Below, piece after piece: positions 26,748-35,467 of a stretch of DNA of 64,000 nucleotides. Below the pieces are notes generated by a model. That model did no database searches. It was not told the origin of the DNA and saw only the letters and a program-made list of their open reading frames with translations. Source of the stretch: Chelativorans sp. J32 (GTDB taxonomy: Bacteria; Pseudomonadota; Alphaproteobacteria; Rhizobiales; Rhizobiaceae). The position numbers and the translations under genes were made by a program. Where the stretch lies: the NCBI RefSeq assembly GCF_000518985.1, contig NZ_JAEQ01000020.1, positions 172 to 64,171 on the forward strand, read 5' to 3'. How positions within the stretch are numbered: the first letter of the stretch is position 1; every line of letters begins with the position of its first letter.

Positions 26748-28036
26748 TCGTGCTGACTGCGATCTTCGCCACTCTGATCGTTTTTCTCTTTATAGGATTG
26801 CCGATCGCGGTGTCGCTCGGCCTTTCCGGGCTCGTCTGGATCCTTGCGAAGGACCCGATGCTCCTGCGGGGAGCGGCCTATGCGGTATGGAACAACGCAA
26901 ACAGCGTGACGCTGGTCGCCGTCCCGATGTTCCTGCTGATGGGCGAGATCATCCAGCGCAGCCAGGTTGCCGTGAAATTCTACCGTGCCATGTCGCTATG
27001 GGTCCGCTGGCTGCCGGGAGGCTTGCTTCATTCCAATATCGGCGCCTCCGCGGTCTTCTCTGCGGTGTCGGGCTCAAGCGTTGCAACCGCCGCCACGATC
27101 GCAACCACCGCCATCCCGGACCTTTTGAGGCTGGGCTACAAGCGATCCCTCGTCGCTGGAACGCTGACGGCCGGCGGGACGCTCGGGATCCTGATCCCGC
27201 CGTCGATCCCGATGATCATCTACGGCGCCATCACGGAGACCTCGGTGGGACAGCTCTTCATGGGCGGCGTTCTGCCAGGCGTCATGATGACCGCGCTCTT
27301 CTTCCTCTACGTCGTCCTATCATCGATCTTCGATCAGCGGAGCAAGGCGCGCGAGCCGAGTGCCGCCGTGAGTACAAGAGAGCGCCTCACTTCGTTGGTG
27401 GACATCTTTCCGATTGCCGTGCTCATTGCGGTCATCATCCTCGGCATCTACCGCGGCTGGGCTACACCGACCGAGGTCGCGTCCCTGGGAGTGGCCGGTG
27501 CGATCATAATCGCCGCAGTGTTCGGGCAATTCTCCTGGGCGATCTTCCGCGACTCGCTGATTTCGACGGTCCGGTTCACTTCGATGCTGACCTTTGTCAT
27601 CCTTTCAGCGCACGTCTTTGCGTTTGCCTTGTTCGGCTGGGGTTCCACCCGCGCCGTGGTGGCGTTGATTGCCGATCTCGGCCTTTCGCCATCCGGCGTA
27701 CTCTTGGCGGTCGTCATCCTTTGTCTGTTCCTTGGCATGTTCATCGATGCGATCTCCATGATGGTGCTGATCCTTGGCGTCGTGTTCCCGATCATCACCG
27801 CAGTCGGCTACGATCCCGTCTGGTTCGGTATCGTGCTGGTCCTGCTGCTCGAGATCGGGCTCATCACTCCGCCCGTCGGTCTCAATCTCTACACCGTACG
27901 CGGGCTGATGCCGGCCGCGACCCTTTCCGAAGTGAGCTGGGCCTCTCTGCCATTCGTATTTCTGCTCCTGCTCGGAATCTTCATTCTCTATCTGTTCCCG
28001 GAGATCGTGCTATGGCTTCCACGCAACGTAAACTGA
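26744..28036 (+). CDS. TRAP transporter large permease (DctM family)
   Basis: About 430 residues, twelve or so membrane helices. IGASAVFSAVSGSSVATAAT and GTLGILIPPSIPMIIYGAITE are the two hallmark DctM segments, with LLEIGLITPPVGLNLYTVRG as the internal repeat. It is the ion-coupled channel unit of this TRAP system. It overlaps the DctQ gene by four bases and the MmgE/PrpD gene by 25 bases, so uptake and metabolism are co-translated. Confidence 0.9.
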   Translation: MIVLTAIFATLIVFLFIGLPIAVSLGLSGLVWILAKDPMLLRGAAYAVWNNANSVTLVAVPMFLLMGEIIQRSQVAVKFYRAMSLWVRWLPGGLLHSNIGASAVFSAVSGSSVATAATIATTAIPDLLRLGYKRSLVAGTLTAGGTLGILIPPSIPMIIYGAITETSVGQLFMGGVLPGVMMTALFFLYVVLSSIFDQRSKAREPSAAVSTRERLTSLVDIFPIAVLIAVIILGIYRGWATPTEVASLGVAGAIIIAAVFGQFSWAIFRDSLISTVRFTSMLTFVILSAHVFAFALFGWGSTRAVVALIADLGLSPSGVLLAVVILCLFLGMFIDAISMMVLILGVVFPIITAVGYDPVWFGIVLVLLLEIGLITPPVGLNLYTVRGLMPAATLSEVSWASLPFVFLLLLGIFILYLFPEIVLWLPRNVN

Positions 28037-29388
28037 GCGCGGCGCCGGCCCCGGTGGCGCAGCGGCTTGCCGAATTCGCGGTCGCCGCCGATGTCGCGGA
28101 TATGCCTCAAGAGGTGGTCCGAAAAGCGCAGGGGTGTCTCGTCGATTACATCGCCTGTGCTCTTGAAGGCGCCGACCTGCCCTGGAGCAGACAGGCGATC
28201 GAGTACGCGTCGACGGGGCCGCAAGGACCCGCGACCGTGATCGGTACGCATAAGCGGGTTGCAGCCGGTGAGGCTGCCTTTGCCAATGGCGTGCTGGGTC
28301 ATAGCCTTGTGCGGGAGGACATGCACGTCGCGAGCTGTACGCATCTCGGGGTCGTCGTTTGGCCGACTCTTTTGGCTCTCTCTGATCTTGTGGGGGCCAA
28401 CGGCAAGGATTTCCTCGCGGCTGCCGTCGTCGGCTATGAGGTCGGAGCCCGCGTTGGCCGGGCTCTCTTTGATGCGGATCTCGCGGCCAGGCTGCGCCCG
28501 ACGGGTACAGTGGGTGCGATCGGTGGCGCTGCCGCGGCCGCCCGGCTGCTTGGCCTTGACGAGGAGCAGACGATTGCCGCGATCGGCTTTGCGGCGAACT
28601 GTGCCGGAGGGGTGAACGAGTGGCCCTGGGTCGGCGGTACGGAAGTTTTTTTCCATGCGGGCTTCGCGGCGCGAAACGCGGTAACGGCAGCGCTTCTGGC
28701 AAGGGCCGGCGCGTTCGCGTCGCCGACCGCGCTTGACGGCCGCGCGGGTCTCTTTGCCGCCTTCGACCGACGGGAGCGAGCCGACGTAATCGCACCACTT
28801 GCGGACGGCGAATACGACATCATGGCGGTTTACTGGAAGCCGGCGCCGGCCTGCAATTACGTTCAAACGCCGTGTCAGGCAGCGCTGGCCGTTGCGAGAC
28901 AAGTTCCTGATCCGGCCGAGATAAGAGAGGTGCGCGTCGGCTCCTTCACCGCGGCGCTGCGTTATCCCGGCTGCGATATGTCGGGCCCCTTTGCCGGCAT
29001 TCTGGAGGCGAAAATGAGCATCCAGTATTCGGTGGCCGCCACACTGGTGAACCGGGCGGTAGCCGAAACCAATTATGCTCGCCTCGACCACCCGGAGATT
29101 TTGCGGCTGGCTGCCGCCACCAAGCTTATCGTCGATCCGGATTTCGAACGCGCCTTCCCCGCCATGCAGGGAGCGGAGATAAGCGTTGTCCTCAAGGATG
29201 GAAGAACGATAAGCCAACGTTGCGACGATGTAAGCCCGGTGGATGATGACGGCGTGCGGCAGCGCTTCCTGGCCGCTGCCACCGGAGCGCTCGGCCAGGA
29301 GACCGCGAGCGAGGCGCTTGCGGCGATCGACAGACTGCCGATCGATGGCCAAGCGGGTGATCTGACGAAGCGGTTTGTTCGGACATGA
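28012..29388 (+). CDS. MmgE/PrpD family protein
   Basis: About 458 residues, normal for MmgE/PrpD, which contains 2-methylcitrate dehydratase, cis-aconitate decarboxylase and epimerase or lyase relatives. VVRKAQGCLVDYIACALEG is the N-terminal motif, and GEAAFANGVLGHSLVREDMH corresponds to the conserved region that normally reads AxxxNGxxxHxxDxDD. Here the acidic cluster is reduced to REDMH. KPAPACNYVQTPCQAAL stands where many members have a KxYPCC-type motif. The ATG at 28012 with GGAG at 28000-28003 is used; a very long upstream frame is the DctM gene in another frame. The reaction is likely dehydration, isomerisation or decarboxylation of a tricarboxylic or branched acid. Confidence 0.82.
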   Translation: MASTQRKLSAAPAPVAQRLAEFAVAADVADMPQEVVRKAQGCLVDYIACALEGADLPWSRQAIEYASTGPQGPATVIGTHKRVAAGEAAFANGVLGHSLVREDMHVASCTHLGVVVWPTLLALSDLVGANGKDFLAAAVVGYEVGARVGRALFDADLAARLRPTGTVGAIGGAAAAARLLGLDEEQTIAAIGFAANCAGGVNEWPWVGGTEVFFHAGFAARNAVTAALLARAGAFASPTALDGRAGLFAAFDRRERADVIAPLADGEYDIMAVYWKPAPACNYVQTPCQAALAVARQVPDPAEIREVRVGSFTAALRYPGCDMSGPFAGILEAKMSIQYSVAATLVNRAVAETNYARLDHPEILRLAAATKLIVDPDFERAFPAMQGAEISVVLKDGRTISQRCDDVSPVDDDGVRQRFLAAATGALGQETASEALAAIDRLPIDGQAGDLTKRFVRT

Positions 29389-30572
29389 AGGACGATATCA
29401 GCGCGCTCGGCGGCATCAGGATCCTGGAGCTCAGCCGGCTCCTCCCGGGTGGCTTGGCCACACAGATGCTGGGCGACCTCGGAGCCGACGTCATCAAGGT
29501 AGAACAGCCGGGAATTGGCGACTACACCCGGGCTTTCCCGCCCATGGGAAAGCAGGATTCCGGGTTCTTTCTGGTCGGCAATCGCAATAAGCGCTCCATT
29601 ACCGTCGACTTGAAGTCGGGTCCAGGCAAGGAAATCGTCCACCGGCTGGCCAAGGAGTGCGATGTCGTCGTCGAAGGTTTCCGGCCAGGCGTGGCCGACA
29701 GGCTAGGCGTCGGCTACGAGGCACTGAAGAAGATAAATCCCGGCATCATCTACTGCTCGATCTCGGGCTTCGGTCAAACGGGACCATACCGCGATATCCC
29801 GGGCCATGACATGAACTATCTCGGTATCACCGGTATGCTGCAGCTCACCTCCCGGCCGGGTATGGGGCCGCAGGTGCCTGGGCCGCTGATCGCCGATATC
29901 GGTGGCGGTACGATGATGGCGGTGTTCGGAATTCTGGCGGCACTGATCGCACGGCAGAAGACCGGCAAAGGCCAGTTCGTGGATGTATCGATGACCGACG
30001 GATCGATACATTTCATGCATTCCCACGCCTCGCACTACCTTGTCGCCGGCGAGGAGCCGATGGGCGGCGTTCATCGGGTGGCGGGTGGATCCATGCCCTA
30101 CAACATCTATCAGTGCGCGGATGGAAAATATCTGACGCTGGGGATTATCGAGGATCATTTCTGGCAGCGGCTGCGCAAGACGCTTCGTCGCGATGACCTG
30201 CCCGAAGACCCATTCCCGCCGCGTGAAGAGATGGAACGGGCAAAGACCATCCTAACCGAGATCTTTCTGAGCAAGGCTCGGGACGAGTGGGTGAAAATCC
30301 TATGGGAGAACGATCTGCCCGCCGGGCCGGTCAACTCATTTGCGGAGGCCTTCAGCGATCCGCAGATGATGGCACGCGAAATGCTGCTCCACGTCGATCA
30401 TCCTGTCGAAGGAAAGATACCCCAGATCGGCTTTCCGGTGAAGTTTTCCGAGACGCCGGGAAAAATCACCCGCCATCCTCCGGTGCTTGGAGAACACACC
30501 GACGAAATCCTGCAGTCGCTGGGCTATAGTGCGGAGGAGATCGACAGCCTCAAGAAGGAAAAAACTGTTTAG
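29385..30572 (+). CDS. CaiB/BaiF family CoA-transferase (third of three)
   Basis: About 395 residues. GIRILELSRLLPGGLATQML begins the fold; the catalytic aspartate is in PLIADIGGGTMMAVFG and CSISGFGQTGPYRDIPGHD is the conserved loop. The start overlaps the MmgE/PrpD stop (ATGA), making it the last gene of the TRAP operon. Its stop codon overlaps that of the convergent hydratase gene by four bases. Together with the two transferases at 20785 and 23624 it makes three class III CoA-transferases within 10 kb, implying more than one CoA exchange step. Confidence 0.87.
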   Translation: MKDDISALGGIRILELSRLLPGGLATQMLGDLGADVIKVEQPGIGDYTRAFPPMGKQDSGFFLVGNRNKRSITVDLKSGPGKEIVHRLAKECDVVVEGFRPGVADRLGVGYEALKKINPGIIYCSISGFGQTGPYRDIPGHDMNYLGITGMLQLTSRPGMGPQVPGPLIADIGGGTMMAVFGILAALIARQKTGKGQFVDVSMTDGSIHFMHSHASHYLVAGEEPMGGVHRVAGGSMPYNIYQCADGKYLTLGIIEDHFWQRLRKTLRRDDLPEDPFPPREEMERAKTILTEIFLSKARDEWVKILWENDLPAGPVNSFAEAFSDPQMMAREMLLHVDHPVEGKIPQIGFPVKFSETPGKITRHPPVLGEHTDEILQSLGYSAEEIDSLKKEKTV

Positions 30573-31408
30573 GCGAGCCTTCCTTCGATCTGCATGGCAA
30601 TCTCGTTTGCGGCATTAAGTGCCACGAGTTGGAAACGATCGCCGTCCTGGCGGCCGGCAAGCTCGAAAGGGGCAATGGCGAAGAGTGGCCGCATGGCTGT
30701 GATATTGAACGAGGAAACCGCACGACCAGGAAGGTTCTTCGACAAAAGCTCCATCAGCAGGGTGGCTGTAAGCGGCCCATGCACCACGAGCCCCGGATAG
30801 CCTTCGACTTCCGTGGCATAGGGATAGTCGTAGTGAATCCTATGCGTGTTGTAGGTGACCGCCGAGTATTGAAACAGGAGCAGGGCGTCTGGCTCCACCC
30901 GGTCTTGCCATTGTGGCTCGAAGCCCGGACCGCTCCCCGCCTGCGGTGTAGAGCCGGGCGAGCCCGGCGTTGCCGCCTCGCGATAAGCGATGCGCTGGCT
31001 CTCCCGCATCAGACCGCCGGCGGTTCCCTCGATCACATGGTCTACGGTTACAAAGACCAAGGCACCGCTGCGCCCGGTCTTTTCCAAGATATTGACAATC
31101 GTCGAGGTGCGGCAAACTTCTTCGCCCACGACCAAAGGCTTCTCGATCGCAATGGTCGAGCCTGCCCACATGCGGCGAGGCAGGTGAACAGGCGGCAGGA
31201 ACTCTCCTCGTGCCGGATGTCCGTCGGGTCCCGCCTCGCTATGAGGCATGGCCGGCCAAAACAGGGCCCATGTCCATGCCGGCGGCCAAGGGTCACCATC
31301 CGCCGGTGCGGCCCTGTCCAGCAGACCCGCCATTCGGCTTGCGACAAGGCGCGAAGCGGTATCCCTGACCGTCTCGCTTCTGCCCAGCCACTCTGCATAG
31401 TTCGACAT
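30569..31408 (-). CDS. MaoC/HTD2-type hot-dog hydratase, possible mesaconyl-C4-CoA or itaconyl-CoA hydratase
   Basis: About 279 residues with two hot-dog domains. The N-terminal half (FLPPVHLPRRMWAGSTIAIEK) is the FAS1-type dehydratase domain. The C-terminal half carries the hydratase motif YNTHRIHYDYPYATEVEGYP with catalytic His and Asp, followed by GLVVHGPLTATLL. This layout and size match HTD2-like enzymes, including mesaconyl-C4-CoA hydratase and itaconyl-CoA hydratase, whose product citramalyl-CoA is the substrate of CitE-like lyases such as that at 18504. The start at 31408 has GGAG about ten bases upstream inside a hairpin. It is divergent from the thiolase-like gene at 31679 and shares its control region. 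Confidence 0.8.
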   Translation of the reverse strand: MSNYAEWLGRSETVRDTASRLVASRMAGLLDRAAPADGDPWPPAWTWALFWPAMPHSEAGPDGHPARGEFLPPVHLPRRMWAGSTIAIEKPLVVGEEVCRTSTIVNILEKTGRSGALVFVTVDHVIEGTAGGLMRESQRIAYREAATPGSPGSTPQAGSGPGFEPQWQDRVEPDALLLFQYSAVTYNTHRIHYDYPYATEVEGYPGLVVHGPLTATLLMELLSKNLPGRAVSSFNITAMRPLFAIAPFELAGRQDGDRFQLVALNAANEIAMQIEGRLA

Positions 31409-31410
31409 TG

Positions 31411-31432
31411 GTGCGCTCCAAATTTGGCGCAC
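31411..31432 (-). promoter_or_regulatory. Hairpin covering the ribosome-binding site of the hydratase gene
   Basis: Read on the minus strand, GTGCG-CCAAA pairs with TTTGG-AG-CGCAC with a two-base bulge. The GGAG that serves the ATG at 31408 is partly inside this ten-pair stem, so the structure could limit translation. Confidence 0.4.
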
Positions 31433-31483
31433 TATCCGGCAGAGGAACTCCCCGGTCGAGACCGAGAGAGCCGAGTTGCTCGA

Positions 31484-31494
31484 ATAACAGCTAT
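31484..31494. promoter_or_regulatory. ATAGC-W-GCTAT-type site in the hydratase/thiolase divergent region
   Basis: ATAACAGCTAT matches the palindrome at 36888 in ten of eleven bases, and its flanks extend the dyad as GAATA-N5-TATTC. It lies between the two divergent genes at 31408 and 31679. Confidence 0.5.
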
Positions 31495-31678
31495 TCACCA
31501 CGTGCCTAAACCGACAGCTGCAGTGAAAAGGTGTTTCTGGTTCAAGGCGTTAGCTGGCCGATATCTCTCAAGTCGGCCCCCTTGCAGCCACCCAGAGGGG
31601 CTATCCTGCTCGAGTGAAATTGCGCAATCTCGCCTGACCGCTGTGGAACGCGCGGCTAAATGGTGAGGGCAGACGAGA

Positions 31679-32812
31679 ATGGCAAAAGCGCAGGCGGCCG
31701 TTGTCGGCGTTGGGACCACGGCCTATGGCCGGCTCCCGGACTACGATGCATACGATCTGGGAATGTGGGCGTTGACCGAGGCACTAGGCGACGCTGGCCT
31801 GAAATTCGAAGACATCGATGGCGTCATCATAAACCGCATACCGGACTACCAGCGCTTTTGCGAGATCGCCGGTATCGATCCGCAATATGTAACGATCACG
31901 CCGGGGCATGGGAGGTTCGCGGCGATCTGCATCGATACGGCGATCAGCCTTGTTGCAAGCGGTCGCTGCAAGACCGTAGCTCTCGTCTATGGCAACAATG
32001 GCCGCTCAGCCGGGGCTTCTTATGGAGGACCTGAGGACAGTTATGGTTCCGGCGCAAATGGCCTGTGGTTCCCGTATGGGATGACGTCGCCGGGTGCCTT
32101 CCATGCATTGATGATGCGTCGCCACATGGGTCTCTATGGCACGACGCCCGAGCAGATCGCCCAGGTTTCCATGACCTTTCGCAATCACGCCGCTTTGAAT
32201 CCGCAGGCAGTGATGCGTGAGCCATTCAATCTCGACACCTATCTCGATGCGCGCATGATCTGCGATCCGCTGCGCTTGCTCGACTACTGCCTGATCAATG
32301 ACGGCGGCGTCGCCATCATTATCACCGCGGCGGAGCGTGCGAGGGATTTTCCAAAGCCGCCGGTATATCTCCGCGGAGCAGCACTTCAGACGGTCTTCGC
32401 CGACTCGATGTTTCCGCCGGAGGATTTTTGGCGAGGCGCGATGAAGAAGGTGACGGACCGCAGCTTCGGCGATGCTGGCCTTTCCCACGCCGACATGTCG
32501 GCGCTCATGATCTATGACAACTTTACCCCGACCGTGCTGTTCTCCCTTGAAGGCTGCGGCTATTGCGGTGAGGGCGAGAGTGGCCCGTTCGTGGCGGAAG
32601 GTCATCTGGCGCTCGGGGCGAAATTCCCGACCAACACGTCCGGCGGGCATCTATCCGAAAGCTATATGCAGGGCTGGGCGCTCAATGTCGAAGCGGTGCG
32701 GCAGCTTCGCGGAGAATGTGGCGAACGGCAGGTCAGCGAGGCTGCCAATGTCCACTACTGCGCCGCCGCGCCTGTATGCTCTTCAATCGTATATTCGAGG
32801 GACGCATCATGA
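31679..32812 (+). CDS. Thiolase-like/lipid-transfer-protein family enzyme (first copy)
   Basis: About 377 residues with the thiolase fold (AAVVGVGTTAYGRLPDYDAY, then LTEALGDAGLKFEDIDGVI). Where thiolases carry the nucleophilic cysteine, this protein reads TPGHGRFAAICIDTAISL, with no cysteine at the usual CASG position. The segment MIYDNFTPTVLFSLEGCGYC and NTSGGHLSESYMQGWAL match the SCP-x/Ltp group, some of which are retro-aldolases that act with a DUF35 partner. The gene overlaps such a DUF35 gene by four bases. A C-C bond cleavage of a CoA ester is therefore likely. A second pair lies at 34290-35884. Confidence 0.83.
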   Translation: MAKAQAAVVGVGTTAYGRLPDYDAYDLGMWALTEALGDAGLKFEDIDGVIINRIPDYQRFCEIAGIDPQYVTITPGHGRFAAICIDTAISLVASGRCKTVALVYGNNGRSAGASYGGPEDSYGSGANGLWFPYGMTSPGAFHALMMRRHMGLYGTTPEQIAQVSMTFRNHAALNPQAVMREPFNLDTYLDARMICDPLRLLDYCLINDGGVAIIITAAERARDFPKPPVYLRGAALQTVFADSMFPPEDFWRGAMKKVTDRSFGDAGLSHADMSALMIYDNFTPTVLFSLEGCGYCGEGESGPFVAEGHLALGAKFPTNTSGGHLSESYMQGWALNVEAVRQLRGECGERQVSEAANVHYCAAAPVCSSIVYSRDAS

Positions 32813-33240
32813 GCGCAGTGTTACCATCAGACAAGCCGCGCCCACGGCTTGACGGCCCGGAGCAGCCTTTCTGGGCCGGGCTGAAGGATCGCCAGATCCG
32901 TGTGCAGCGCTGTGATCACTGCGGGCGCCACCGCTTCCCGGCGAGCCGCTATTGCCCGCATTGCCACGGCCCGCATTCCCATTGGGATGCGGTTGGGGGG
33001 GAGGGCGAGGTGGAAAGCTTCTGTATCTTCCACAAGGCCTATTTCCCGGGTTTTGCTGCCGAGACCCCATATGCGGTCATTCAGGTGAGGCTCGATAGCG
33101 GTGTTCGTTTCTTTTCCAATTTGGCCGGGGGAGCCGACAACGCCGAAATCCAAATCGGCATGCGGGTGAGGGCGGTCTTCGAGGATGTCGACGATGCATT
33201 GACATTGCTCAAGTTCCGCACGGCGGAGGCAAAGCCATGA
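32809..33240 (+). CDS. DUF35 OB-fold zinc-ribbon protein (partner of the first thiolase-like protein)
   Basis: About 143 residues. The N-terminal zinc ribbon is CDHCGRHRFPASRYCPHC and the C-terminal OB-fold follows from VESFCIFHKAYFPGF through RVRAVFEDVDDALTLLKF. DUF35 proteins bind acyl-CoA and form complexes with thiolase-like or MaoC-like enzymes, as with Ltp2 in steroid side-chain breakdown. The ATG at 32809 sits in an ATGA overlap with the thiolase-like gene, and the stop overlaps the dehydrogenase gene at 33237. A 31-residue longer frame upstream is not credited. Confidence 0.87.
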   Translation: MSAVLPSDKPRPRLDGPEQPFWAGLKDRQIRVQRCDHCGRHRFPASRYCPHCHGPHSHWDAVGGEGEVESFCIFHKAYFPGFAAETPYAVIQVRLDSGVRFFSNLAGGADNAEIQIGMRVRAVFEDVDDALTLLKFRTAEAKP

Positions 33241-34280
33241 AGGCGATCGTGGTCGAGACGCCCGGAGGCGTCGACGTACTCAAGCCGCAGATCGTACCCG
33301 ACCCGGTCGCAGGCCCGCAGGATGTGGTCATCAAGGTGGACAGCTGCGGTGTCTGCTTCCATGACATCGTCACGCGCAACGGAACGCTGAAGGCAGGCGT
33401 CAAGATGCCGCTCATCCTGGGTCACGAGATCGCCGGCACCGTGGTGGAGGTCGGCAGCCGAGTGACAAAATTCCGGCCGGGCGAGCGCGTCGCGACGACC
33501 CAGCGTTACCATATATGCGGCTCGTGTCAGCATTGCCGGACCGGTTACGAGCCGCTTTGTGAGGACCGCAGATTCCTCGGCGACTATGAAATGGTTGGCG
33601 GCTACGCCGAGTTCGTCGCGGTGGAGGACGACAATGTCGCTCACGTGCCCGCCAATGTTCCGCTGCATGAGGCAGCCATCGTCGCCTGCACCATCGGCAC
33701 CATCGTGAACGCGATGCGGGAGGTCGGACGCATATCCGCCGGCGAAACGGTCCTGGTCACGGGCTCGGGCGGCGGGCTCGGCATGCATGCAATCCAATTC
33801 GCCAAGCTTCAGGGCGCACGCGTCATCGCGCAGACAACCTCGCCGAAAAAGGTGGATCGGCTGCGGGAGTTGGGTGCCGACGAGGTCGTCGTGCACGAAC
33901 GCGGCGCGGATTTCTCCGGCGAAGTGCGTAAGCTGACCGGCGGTCAAGGTGTGGATGCCGTGGTCGACAATGTCGGCAGTCTGCTGTTTCAGCCGATCCG
34001 CCGGTCCTTGGCCGTGCGCGGCCGCTGGATCCTTGTTGGGCAGCTTACCGGTGACTTTGTGCCGTTCAACCCGGCGCAGCTCTTTCTCAAGAACATCTCG
34101 ATGCTCTCCGCAACGTCGACAACGCGCAGGCAGCTCGAGCAGTGCCTTGAATTGGTATCGCGCGGCGGCATCAAGCCGATCGTCGATCAGCGGCTGCCGC
34201 TGTCGGAGGCGCGCCGCGCTCACGAGCTTGTCGAGGCAGGCGCGGTGACAGGGCGCATCGTCCTGCAACCGGGAGCGTGA
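33237..34280 (+). CDS. Zinc-dependent alcohol dehydrogenase family protein (MDR)
   Basis: About 347 residues. The catalytic zinc ligands are Cys in VDSCGVCFHD and His-Glu in LILGHEIAGTV. The structural-zinc region has CGSCQHCRTGYEPLC, four cysteines. The NAD(P) motif is VTGSGGGLGMHAIQFAKLQG. The protein likely oxidises an alcohol or reduces an aldehyde or ketone released by the thiolase-like/DUF35 aldolase steps around it. It is coupled by ATGA to the DUF35 gene. The substrate is unknown. Confidence 0.88.
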   Translation: MKAIVVETPGGVDVLKPQIVPDPVAGPQDVVIKVDSCGVCFHDIVTRNGTLKAGVKMPLILGHEIAGTVVEVGSRVTKFRPGERVATTQRYHICGSCQHCRTGYEPLCEDRRFLGDYEMVGGYAEFVAVEDDNVAHVPANVPLHEAAIVACTIGTIVNAMREVGRISAGETVLVTGSGGGLGMHAIQFAKLQGARVIAQTTSPKKVDRLRELGADEVVVHERGADFSGEVRKLTGGQGVDAVVDNVGSLLFQPIRRSLAVRGRWILVGQLTGDFVPFNPAQLFLKNISMLSATSTTRRQLEQCLELVSRGGIKPIVDQRLPLSEARRAHELVEAGAVTGRIVLQPGA

Positions 34281-34289
34281 GGAGGAAAC

Positions 34290-35456
34290 ATGAAGATCAA
34301 CGCAGCCATCGTCGGGGTTGGCGCATCGAAGTTCGGAAGATTCATGCCGGACACGCAGCTCGCCATGGCCGCCAAGGCTCTGAAAGAAGCGCTCGACGAT
34401 TCCGGTCTTGAACGCGATGAGATCGACGGCCTCTCCATGCATATGGGATGGCCGCTGGGCCTTGATTACGACAGCGTCGCGGAAGGCCTGGGTCTCAACA
34501 TCCGCTACGTCAATCAGGCATGGACGCACGGGCGCTTCGTCACCAACACACTGCAGCATGCCGCGCTCGCAGTGTCGGCCGGCCTTGCAAATGTCGTCGC
34601 CTGCGTGACCGCGATCAGCTTTACGCGCGAGCGGGACATCCTTGGCGGACCGGGTGACATGGAGGGTTACCGGGAGGGCGGCGGCACCCATGGGGAGGCG
34701 CCACATTATGGTCTCACCTCGCCTGCGGGCGGTGCGGCATTATCCATGCAGCGCTACATGAAGTTGTACGGGGCGACGAGCGAGAAGCTGGCCGCCGTTC
34801 CGATCCAGATCCGCCAGCATGCGCTGCAGAACCCCGATTCCGTCATGAAGGAGCCGTTGACGCTGGAGGCACATCAAACCTCTCGCATGGTCGTTGATCC
34901 ACTCCATCTCTTCGATTGCTGCCTGATGACCGACGGCGCCGTGGTGACCTTGGTTACGACCAGGGAACGTGCGCGCGACCTCAAACAGAAGCCGGTGGCG
35001 ATCGCGGGGATGCAGGGCATACGGTCCGGCCGCGATGAGTTCATTTTCGCACCGCCGGGTTTGGGCATAGGCCAGCAGCCGGCGACGAATATCCGTTCCC
35101 GGCCCATCGACGTGGAAGTGTTCGAGGCAGCGGGCGTGACCCAGAGCGATGTGAAGGGCGTCTATACTTATGATGCCTTCTCGCCGCTCGTGCTTTTCGT
35201 GTTGGAACGCTACGGCTATTGCGGTGAGGGAGAGGCGGCGGATTTCGTGCAGAACGGAGCGATCGGTCCGGGAGGAAGGCTGCCGGTCAATACCAATGGC
35301 GGCCTGCTTTCCGAGGCGCACGTTGCCGGCTGGAACCATATCCGCGAAATGACACGGCAGATACGCGGTACCGCAGGGCCGCGGCAGATCCCGAATGCCG
35401 ACGTGCTGCAATGGGGCACGGTATGGGGCGATTCGGTTATCCTGACGGCCGATTGA
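34290..35456 (+). CDS. Thiolase-like/lipid-transfer-protein family enzyme (second copy)
   Basis: About 388 residues and clearly related to the copy at 31679: both share VGVG, a GRF segment in place of the thiolase cysteine (here WTHGRFVTNTLQHAAL), the acidic YTYDAFSPLVLFVLERYGYC and the NTNGGLLSEAHVAGWN motif. The usual C-terminal thiolase CxGxG is replaced by WGTVWGDS, so classical thiolysis is unlikely. It is followed after 11 nt by its own DUF35 gene. A good GAGGAGG (34279-34285) precedes the ATG. Confidence 0.83.
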   Translation: MKINAAIVGVGASKFGRFMPDTQLAMAAKALKEALDDSGLERDEIDGLSMHMGWPLGLDYDSVAEGLGLNIRYVNQAWTHGRFVTNTLQHAALAVSAGLANVVACVTAISFTRERDILGGPGDMEGYREGGGTHGEAPHYGLTSPAGGAALSMQRYMKLYGATSEKLAAVPIQIRQHALQNPDSVMKEPLTLEAHQTSRMVVDPLHLFDCCLMTDGAVVTLVTTRERARDLKQKPVAIAGMQGIRSGRDEFIFAPPGLGIGQQPATNIRSRPIDVEVFEAAGVTQSDVKGVYTYDAFSPLVLFVLERYGYCGEGEAADFVQNGAIGPGGRLPVNTNGGLLSEAHVAGWNHIREMTRQIRGTAGPRQIPNADVLQWGTVWGDSVILTAD

Positions 35457-35467
35457 GGAGGCATTCC

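Noticed and set aside
26887-28011. Long rightward frame that extends the MmgE/PrpD protein by 375 residues
   Set aside because: It lies wholly over the DctM gene in another frame, lacks any domain, and the PrpD domain begins exactly at the ATG at 28012.
27988-29352. Leftward 454-codon frame opposite the MmgE/PrpD gene
   Set aside because: It is basic and low in hydrophobic residues, typical of a GC-rich shadow frame, and has no domain.
33081-34706. Leftward frame of 541 codons opposite the alcohol dehydrogenase
   Set aside because: It mirrors the real gene with clear zinc and NAD motifs on the other strand; the translation shows no domain.
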